Assembly (NCBI GenBank): GCA_030665705.1
Contig: DAOUZG010000004.1
Location: forward strand, 1-19,803
Source: Deltaproteobacteria bacterium
GTDB lineage: Bacteria; Myxococcota_A; UBA9160; SZUA-336
Length of the DNA stretch: 19,803 nucleotides
Reading direction: 5' to 3'
The position numbers were made by a program, and so were the translations under genes. How positions within the stretch are numbered: position 1 is the stretch's first letter; each line of letters begins with the position of its first letter. The notes under the pieces were generated by a model. The model made no database searches, was not told where the DNA came from, and worked only from the letters and a program-made list of their open reading frames with translations. Below are positions 13,820 to 19,803 of the stretch, one piece after another.

Positions 13820-15979
13820 TTGGCGCGGCGCCCGGTGCTCCGAGTACTGGCCGATCGCATCGGCATCTTGCCTGCCTACATGCCGATGGGCGCGCGACGC
13901 CCACGCGCAACGACCGATACGACACGCGTGGCCATTCTCACCGCGATGCGATTCGAGGCAGACGACGAAGCAGCGGCGAGACGGTCGCTCGTGAAGCTGG
14001 ATCAAGAGGAGCAGCAGGGACCTCTCGAACCCACACGTGTAGTCTTCGAAGACGAGAAGCCCAGGCTTCTCGCTCGAAGGGGTCCGGGGAGCGAACGAAC
14101 CGTCCAAACCGAGTTCGAGATCCGGGAAGAATGCGGAACGGTTCATGAGCGGTCCGTGCGGGCAGATGTCGGTCAGCCCGGACGGTTGACGGGACCTCCT
14201 CTTCCTTCCCTCCCAGTGGGCGTGCACCGGCTCCGGGTCATCGTGCACGATCCGGATGGCCCGCGTGAAGGAGAGCAGACTCTCATCGTGGCTCCCCGCC
14301 GGTGTCTGACGGTCGAGGAACTGCTCGGCGATCGTCGCGCCTTCGGCCTCTGGACGAACCTCTACACGGTTCGCAGTGACCGGGACACGGGATTCGGAAA
14401 CCTGTCGTCCTTGGGGGAGCTCGCCCGATTTGCTGGAGAGATCGGAGCGGACTTCGTCGGCATCAACCCCTTGCACGCCCTGCGCAACCGGTCGGACGAG
14501 ATCAGTCCCTACCTCCCCGTAAGCCGAATCTTTCGGAGCCCCCTTTACCTCGACGTACGGGCCGTCCCCGAATTCGAAACCTCCCCCGATGCACGCAGCC
14601 TCCTCGAGAGCGAAGGGTGTCGACGAGAAGTAGAAGCCTTGAGGCAAGCGGATCGACTCGACTATGCGCGAATCGCGGCGATTCAGCGCCGCATACTGGA
14701 GGTCCTTCATCGAAGGTTCCTCGCATTCCAACGCGCACGCCGAGGGGCCCGCGAGCGCGCCTACCACGACTACTGCGCGCGGCAGGGCGATCTCCTCACG
14801 ATGTTCGCGACCTTTCAGGCTCTCGAGGAGGATCTGGCGAGATCAGGGATCCCTCGCGACTGGCATGTCTGGCCCGCGGAGCTACGTGGCCCGCGGTCAC
14901 AGGGGATCCAGGAATTTCGAAGCAAGCACCCAGATTCTGTCGAGTTCTGGAAATTCGTGCAGTTCGAACTCGACCGCCAGCTCGCAGCCGCAAGCCGTGA
15001 GGGGCAGGCGGCCGGACTGCCCATCGGGCTCTACCAGGACCTCGCGGTCGGGAGTGCAGCTTCGGGTTTCGACCCGTGGGCTTTCCCCGGCCTATTCCTG
15101 GACGGTCTGCGCTTGGGGGCCCCGCCCGACGACTACGCCGCCGCGGGACAGGACTGGGGTTTTCCGCCGCTCGACCCGCGCACGCTCGCGGCAGATGGAT
15201 ATCGATACTGGACCCTGGTCCTTCGCGCGGCCCTCGCGCATTCGGGAGCGATCCGTATCGACCACGTGATGGGGCTGTTCCGTCAGTACTGGGTCCCGGC
15301 TGGTTCGCCGCCCACGGAAGGGGCCTACGTCCGTTTCCCGGCTCAGGAACTCCTCGCTCTGCTGGCTGTGGAGAGTCGCCGCCACGAGGCACTGGTCATC
15401 GGCGAGGACTTGGGTACGGTTCCGCGGGGCCTCCAGTCTCAGCTCGCGCGATGGGGCGTCGTTTCGTCCCGCGTGCTGCTCTTCGAGCGGAACAGACGGG
15501 GAACGTTCCGGCCGGCGTCAAAGTACTCACGTCGTGCCTTGGTCACCGTCAACACGCACGATCTACCGACACTCGCGGATTACTGGGCGGAAAAGGACCT
15601 CGAACTGAGACACGAACTCGGTCTGCTCTCCGACGACGCGCTCGCGGAGGCCCGGTTCCGACGGGACCGCGAGCGCAAGGGCCTACTCCGACGACTGGCG
15701 GCCGAGGGTTGTCTCCCCTCCGCTGAGGAGCCCGATTCGTTCGGCGAACTCTGCGCGGCGGTGAACTCGTTCCTGTGTCGGACTCCCGCGCCCCTCGTCG
15801 GACTCTCCCTTGATGATCTCGCGGGCGAGACCGGGCCGGTCAACGTTCCCGGGGTCCCCCCGGAGCGATTCCCGAGTTGGACACGTCGAATGCGTCTCTC
15901 CCTGGAGGCACTCCCCCATGACGAGACGGTCGGGGAAGCACTGACCGGGGCAGCCGAACGGTCCAGACGGTCTCGATGA
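13820..15979 (+). CDS. malQ: 4-alpha-glucanotransferase (amylomaltase, GH77)
   Basis: 719 residues; transfers glucan segments between maltodextrins, re-extending the short chains left by TreY/TreZ and GlgP. The N-terminal ~170 residues form the accessory domain of long-type MalQ. The catalytic domain begins near RAFGLWTNLYTVRSDRDTGF and GADFVGINPLHALRN. Motifs: SPYLPVSRIFRSPLYLDV, GLYQDLAVG, nucleophile in IRIDHVMGLFRQYWVP (Asp481), acid/base in VIGEDLGTVP (Glu529) and VNTHDLPTLADYW (Asp581). The start is a TTG at 13820, one base after the glgB stop. It is preferred over the internal ATG at 13880 because residues 7-55 (LRVLADRIGILPAY...) match the usual family N-terminus. The rare start plus the abutting stop suggest translation coupled to glgB. 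Its stop overlaps the treY start (ATGA 15976-15979). Confidence 0.93.
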   Translation: MARRPVLRVLADRIGILPAYMPMGARRPRATTDTTRVAILTAMRFEADDEAAARRSLVKLDQEEQQGPLEPTRVVFEDEKPRLLARRGPGSERTVQTEFEIREECGTVHERSVRADVGQPGRLTGPPLPSLPVGVHRLRVIVHDPDGPREGEQTLIVAPRRCLTVEELLGDRRAFGLWTNLYTVRSDRDTGFGNLSSLGELARFAGEIGADFVGINPLHALRNRSDEISPYLPVSRIFRSPLYLDVRAVPEFETSPDARSLLESEGCRREVEALRQADRLDYARIAAIQRRILEVLHRRFLAFQRARRGARERAYHDYCARQGDLLTMFATFQALEEDLARSGIPRDWHVWPAELRGPRSQGIQEFRSKHPDSVEFWKFVQFELDRQLAAASREGQAAGLPIGLYQDLAVGSAASGFDPWAFPGLFLDGLRLGAPPDDYAAAGQDWGFPPLDPRTLAADGYRYWTLVLRAALAHSGAIRIDHVMGLFRQYWVPAGSPPTEGAYVRFPAQELLALLAVESRRHEALVIGEDLGTVPRGLQSQLARWGVVSSRVLLFERNRRGTFRPASKYSRRALVTVNTHDLPTLADYWAEKDLELRHELGLLSDDALAEARFRRDRERKGLLRRLAAEGCLPSAEEPDSFGELCAAVNSFLCRTPAPLVGLSLDDLAGETGPVNVPGVPPERFPSWTRRMRLSLEALPHDETVGEALTGAAERSRRSR

Positions 15980-18876
15980 GACGTCCCGGAGCGACTTACC
16001 GAATCCAGGGCCGTGGCACCGTCCGATTGAGCGACCTCCGGAAGCTCGTCTCCTACCTCGAGCGTCTCGGGATCACCCACCTCTACCTTTCGCCGATCCT
16101 GCGCGCCCGACGCGGAAGCACGCACGGATACGACGTCGTCGATCCCACGCGGATCGATCCGGCGCTGGGAGGGGAGCCCGACCTCAGGCGGTTGGTCCAA
16201 GCGTTGCACACCCGTGGACTGGGGCTCGTGCTCGACCTCGTCCCAAACCACATGGCCGCAGACCCAGAAAACCGGTTCTTCGAGGACGTCCTCGCACACG
16301 GTCCAGCGTCACGCTTCGCCTCCTGGTTCGATATCGACTGGGGCGAGCCCGGAAGGGATCGCCACGAGCCCGTGATCGTTCCCGTTCTCGCTAGCCCGCT
16401 CACGCACTCACTCGCGCGCGGCGCGCTCACGCTAGTACGGACGCAGGGTCGGATCCGTCTATGTTACACCGATCAATCGTATCCTCTCGATCCTTCTACA
16501 CTCGCTCCGGTGCTCCGATCGGTCCTCGCTACACTGATTTCCGACTCCCGGGCGTCCACTGAACGAGAGAAGCTGCGGCAGCTCTCCGAACGACTTCGCG
16601 AGATCCCGCTACGGACCGAAACCGACCCTCAAGCAATCCATTCGCGCCTCAGGATCGCAGCCAAGGCGGAGGCGGGGCTCGCGAGTCTGCTCAGATCGTC
16701 AACCCGTGTGCGGGGAGCACTCGACAAGACTCTGGCTGGGTTCAACGAGCCCCGAGGGCGATCGCGACTCAAGCGACTGCTCGATCTGCAGGCGTACCGT
16801 CTCGGGTACTGGCGAACCGCACGCCATCGCCTGAATTACCGACGCTTCTTCGATGTGAACGGCCTCGTGGGAATCCGTCTGGAGGACCCTGCCGTCTTCG
16901 CAGCGACCCACGCGAAGGTACTCGAGTGGGTGGAGGCGGGGTGGCTCGACGGGCTGCGGATCGACCATATCGACGGGCTGCTCGACCCTCGCGGCTACCT
17001 CCATCAGCTCCGGGAGGCGGTGGATCGGAGGCTCTCCAAGCGCCGCCGCCCCGCCTTTCTCCTCTTCGTGGAAAAAATTCTGGCTCACCGAGAGCGTCTT
17101 CCGAGCAGCTGGCCGGTGGACGGAACGACCGGCTACGACTTCCTCAACCAGGTCGAAGCCGCACTGCTCAGTCCCCAGGGCGCGGCCGAGATGGAAGCGG
17201 CGTGGTTGCAGCAGGACGCACCCACACGGTCGTTCGAGGAGACGGCGCAGGCGGGCAAGCGCTTGGTCTTGGAGTCCCTTCTGACCGCGGACCTCAGCCG
17301 ACTCACCCGAGCGTTGTCTCGGTTGCTGACGTCTGATCCCGTCCGGCCGAGGTCCACCGAGCGCGACCTCCGAGCCGCCGCCGTTGAGGTCATCGCTCAT
17401 CTTCCCGTCTATCGCACGTACGTCGATGAGGGCCGGACCCTCTCCAAGGTCGACCGTCAGGTGCTCGAGATCGCCCTCGAAGGCGCCCGCCGAGCGGGGC
17501 GAGCCGACCGGTCCGTGCTCGATCAACTCGGCGAGCTGCTTCTGCTCGAAAACGGTTCCCGTGAACTCCCCCCGAGCGATCGAGACCGCCTTGGATTCGT
17601 CCAGCGCTTCCAGCAGCTCAGCGGGCCCGCGGCTGCTAAGGGGATCGAAGACACCGCGCTCTACGTGCACACACCGCTGCTCGCTCGAAACGAGGTGGGG
17701 AGCGATCCCGGCTCTCCTCTCGAATGCGCGGTGGATGAGTACCACGCCGAGAGCGCGCATCGTGCGGCTCGGGGGTCGCGAACGCTCCTGGCGGTCACCA
17801 CTCACGATACGAAACGGAGTGCCGATGTGCGGGCCCGGCTCGACGTCCTCTCGGAGATCCCGGCGGAGTGGGAGGACGCGGTCAAACGCTGGAGAGGCTG
17901 GAATCGGAAGTTTCGGCGGAGGGTCGGTCGGCACCTGGTTCCCGACCGGAGGACCGAGCTCTTCGTGTACCAGACACTCGTCGGTGCCTGGCCGCTCCCG
18001 CCAACGACGCGCTGGGCCAACACGCTCCCGCCCCGATCGGCGCTGAGCGAGCTGAGGGAGCGCATCGAGTCCTACATGCAGAAGGCCAGCCGCGAGGCCA
18101 AGGTGCACACCAGCTGGATCGATCCCGACCCGGTTTTCGAGGAGGCGCTGCGGACGTTTGTCCGTTCGATCTTCGAGCCCCCTATTCGGGAAGAAGACCG
18201 AGGGTTCATGGAGGACGTGAACCGTCTCGTCTCGCGCATCGCTCGGCCCGGTCTCTGGAACGCACTCTCCCGAACGATCATCCAGCTGACGTCGCCGGGC
18301 GTCCCCGATCTGTACCAGGGAGACGAACTCTGGAACTTTCTACTCGTCGACCCGGACAACCGGCGACCGGTGGACTTCCGGGTCCGAAAGCGGCTCCTCT
18401 CCCAGGTGGAGGCCGGGTTCGAAGCGGCCGGGGCCGAGCGAAGAACGTTCCTTCGAGGGCTCGTCGAGCGTCCGGAGGACGGAAGGATCAAGTTGCACCT
18501 GATCCGCACTGCGTTGCAGGCTCGCCTCACGGAGCCGGATCTCTTTCTGGCATCCGACTACGCTCCCCTCGAGGCCAGAGGCCCGAAAGCCGACCACCTC
18601 GTTGCGTTCGTCCGACGAGCGGGAAGACGGGTGGCCATCGTCGCTGCCCCGCGACTCCCCCTCAGGCTGGTCGGCGATTCCACCCGCCCGCCCCTCGGTC
18701 AACCGGTGTGGGCGGAGACTCGGCTGCCTCTACCACGGGACCTCATCGGGCGTAACCTCCAGTCCGTGCTGACACGAGGACGGATCCGTCTTCCCGAACG
18801 AGCGAGAGCAACGCTCGAGATAGAGGTCGGGAAGCTCTTCTCGGAGCTTCCGGTGGCGCTTCTTATCGGCCGGTGA
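15976..18876 (+). CDS. treY: Maltooligosyl trehalose synthase (GH13_26), long form
   Basis: 966 residues; an intramolecular transglucosidase that converts the reducing-end alpha-1,4 bond of a maltodextrin to alpha,alpha-1,1, the first step of the TreY/TreZ route. N-terminal motifs ATYRIQ, YLSPILRARRGSTHGYDVVD and LVLDLVPNHMA are characteristic, as are the nucleophile in GLRIDHIDGLLDPRGYL (Asp330), the acid/base in LFVEKILAHRERLP (Glu366), then WPVDGTTGYDFLNQV, QQLSGPAAAKGIEDTALYVH and TTHDTKRSADVRARL (Asp611). The C-terminal LTSPGVPDLYQGDELWNFLL and LVDPDNRRPVD complete the match. The family ranges from about 720 residues (archaeal) to over 900. The extra length here lies mainly between the DLVPNHMA block (about residue 90) and Asp330. 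Last gene of the operon; starts within the malQ stop. Confidence 0.95.
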   Translation: MRRPGATYRIQGRGTVRLSDLRKLVSYLERLGITHLYLSPILRARRGSTHGYDVVDPTRIDPALGGEPDLRRLVQALHTRGLGLVLDLVPNHMAADPENRFFEDVLAHGPASRFASWFDIDWGEPGRDRHEPVIVPVLASPLTHSLARGALTLVRTQGRIRLCYTDQSYPLDPSTLAPVLRSVLATLISDSRASTEREKLRQLSERLREIPLRTETDPQAIHSRLRIAAKAEAGLASLLRSSTRVRGALDKTLAGFNEPRGRSRLKRLLDLQAYRLGYWRTARHRLNYRRFFDVNGLVGIRLEDPAVFAATHAKVLEWVEAGWLDGLRIDHIDGLLDPRGYLHQLREAVDRRLSKRRRPAFLLFVEKILAHRERLPSSWPVDGTTGYDFLNQVEAALLSPQGAAEMEAAWLQQDAPTRSFEETAQAGKRLVLESLLTADLSRLTRALSRLLTSDPVRPRSTERDLRAAAVEVIAHLPVYRTYVDEGRTLSKVDRQVLEIALEGARRAGRADRSVLDQLGELLLLENGSRELPPSDRDRLGFVQRFQQLSGPAAAKGIEDTALYVHTPLLARNEVGSDPGSPLECAVDEYHAESAHRAARGSRTLLAVTTHDTKRSADVRARLDVLSEIPAEWEDAVKRWRGWNRKFRRRVGRHLVPDRRTELFVYQTLVGAWPLPPTTRWANTLPPRSALSELRERIESYMQKASREAKVHTSWIDPDPVFEEALRTFVRSIFEPPIREEDRGFMEDVNRLVSRIARPGLWNALSRTIIQLTSPGVPDLYQGDELWNFLLVDPDNRRPVDFRVRKRLLSQVEAGFEAAGAERRTFLRGLVERPEDGRIKLHLIRTALQARLTEPDLFLASDYAPLEARGPKADHLVAFVRRAGRRVAIVAAPRLPLRLVGDSTRPPLGQPVWAETRLPLPRDLIGRNLQSVLTRGRIRLPERARATLEIEVGKLFSELPVALLIGR

Positions 18877-18995
18877 TCGGGCCAAGGCCTGCCGAAGGCT
18901 CGATGGAGCTGCCGATCAACCCCGACCGGCGGGCAAGCACTCGGGAAGCCGAACTCTTCACACGACGGAGATGCGAAGCGAGGCCGAGCCTTGAT

Positions 18996-19803
18996 TCATC
19001 CGGCCAGGACGTCGAGCCCCCCGGTCTCGTGGAGCACCGACTCGACCCGCGCACGAACCTCGGAGGAAAGGCTCGCGAACTCCTCCCGCAGCCACCCGAG
19101 GCACTTGACCTGGTAACGAAAGGGGGCCTGCTCATACCGCCGACCGAATAGGTCGAGCGTGAGCTGCTCGTCGCCCCGCTCGGACGCCTCCGCGTTGGCC
19201 CGTAGGAACGGCAGGTAGACCTCGCCGGCGAGTCGGAGAAGATCGAGCACGCCCCCGGGGAGGGAACCGGTGGCGTCGAGCCACTCCCCCTCCACACCGG
19301 AGGCGTCGTTCATCCGGTAGATCCATCCACAGGTGCGGGGAGCCGTCTTGCGCATGATGCCCATCGGGGTCGGATCGATCGAGAGCTGGTAGAGCTGCCC
19401 GAACCAGCCGAAGTCCGCGAGCGAGGCCCGGGTACCGAACAAGAAGGGGCCCTGGGCCAGGTGCCGTTCGAACGCGGACAGCACCCGACGGTAGGTCTCC
19501 TCGATGATGGGCCGGTTCTCCGGAGTGTTCCCGACCAGGGACATGCGTCCGACCTGCCGCTCGCGGAACTGCCGCGCCGCCTCCTCGAGCACATCGTCGG
19601 ATACGGGACCGGCCATGTCGGCCACGAGCCACCGGCTGCAGAACTCCTGGTCGGCCTCTCGGGCCCAACGGTAATCGAACATGAGTTTGGTGCCCCACTC
19701 ATCCGCCGTGTCCTCGATCAGGTGGCAGAGGAAGGCGTGAGCCGGGTCGTCGGGGAGGATCGATCGCTCTCCGGGATGCCGGCGCTCGAGCTCGAAGGCG
19801 AGC
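18996..19803 (-). CDS. Glutathione S-transferase family protein, 5' end outside window
   Basis: 268 C-terminal codons are visible; the frame is open to the window end, so the N-terminus and most of the thioredoxin-like glutathione-binding domain are missing. The visible part begins LAFELERRHPGERSILPDDP, the end of the thioredoxin-like domain and the linker. It continues with AHAFLCHLIEDTADEWGTKL and the all-helical C-terminal domain, where GPFLFGTRASLADFGWFGQL is the conserved N-capping-box/hydrophobic-staple region of GSTs. The C-terminal ~110 residues (from about VEGEWLDATG) extend beyond a minimal GST. An ATG at 19682 is an internal Met, not the start, because the GST-like sequence continues upstream of it. 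It converges on the operon with 119 bases between the stops. Substrate unknown; roles range from detoxification to non-enzymatic. Confidence 0.82.
   Translation of the reverse strand, partial: LAFELERRHPGERSILPDDPAHAFLCHLIEDTADEWGTKLMFDYRWAREADQEFCSRWLVADMAGPVSDDVLEEAARQFRERQVGRMSLVGNTPENRPIIEETYRRVLSAFERHLAQGPFLFGTRASLADFGWFGQLYQLSIDPTPMGIMRKTAPRTCGWIYRMNDASGVEGEWLDATGSLPGGVLDLLRLAGEVYLPFLRANAEASERGDEQLTLDLFGRRYEQAPFRYQVKCLGWLREEFASLSSEVRARVESVLHETGGLDVLAG

Noticed and set aside
13343..14767. 474-codon minus-strand open frame across the glgB/malQ junction
   Set aside because: It spans two well-supported genes on the opposite strand, and its Arg/Ser/Pro-rich translation is typical of antisense shadow frames.
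16699..18108. 469-codon minus-strand open frame opposite treY
   Set aside because: Shadow of treY; no domain pattern and no convincing ribosome-binding site.
18895..18992. AAGGCTCG (18895-18902) and CGAGCCTT (18985-18992) as an operon-end terminator
   Set aside because: The arms are 82 bases apart, with no T-run and no compact stem. An 8-bp match at that distance can arise by chance.
1..19803. CRISPR arrays, tRNA/rRNA genes, insertion sequences, prophage or defence genes
   Set aside because: Nothing resembling regularly spaced repeats, RNA genes, transposases or terminal inverted repeats was seen on reading through both strands.

Overview
The window is GC-rich bacterial DNA, coding almost throughout. 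Its main content is a six-gene plus-strand operon (5791-18876) for turning stored alpha-glucan into trehalose and for remodelling glycogen: glgP, treZ, glgX, glgB, malQ, treY. Signal-peptide and membrane proteins, a glutathione S-transferase-like protein and the remnant of an F420-type (LLM) oxidoreductase point to a free-living, probably Gram-negative soil or aquatic bacterium. The phylum cannot be fixed from the sequence alone.

Layout. 1-269: C-terminal end of an S49 (SppA-like) signal peptide peptidase. 399-887: small heat-shock protein Hsp20, with a leader that can fold so that its ribosome-binding site is paired. 895-1385: no intact gene, but two decayed minus-strand coding remnants, an LLM oxidoreductase missing its middle and an unidentified protein broken by frameshifts, one at a run of nine G. 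1436-2365: a DUF1848 protein with an altered cysteine cluster. 2405-3730 (minus): NCS2/AzgA-type purine permease, convergent with DUF1848 across a perfect 18-bp palindrome. 3797-5560 (minus): MscS-type mechanosensitive channel with signal peptide. 5561-5790: shared divergent control region. 5791-18876: the alpha-glucan/trehalose operon. 18996-19803 (minus): a GST-family protein running off the window end.

How the genes fit together. GlgX removes alpha-1,6 branches and gives linear maltodextrins. TreY turns their reducing-end linkage into an alpha,alpha-1,1 bond, and TreZ releases trehalose. MalQ re-extends the short leftovers, GlgP drains chains to glucose-1-phosphate, and GlgB rebuilds branches. 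The last five genes abut or overlap (ATGA junctions), so they are probably translated as one coupled unit. No glgA, glgC, treS, otsA/B or trehalase is present, so glucan synthesis and trehalose breakdown must be encoded elsewhere if they exist. An MscS channel transcribed divergently from the operon suggests an osmotic-stress theme: compatible-solute synthesis next to an osmotic release valve.
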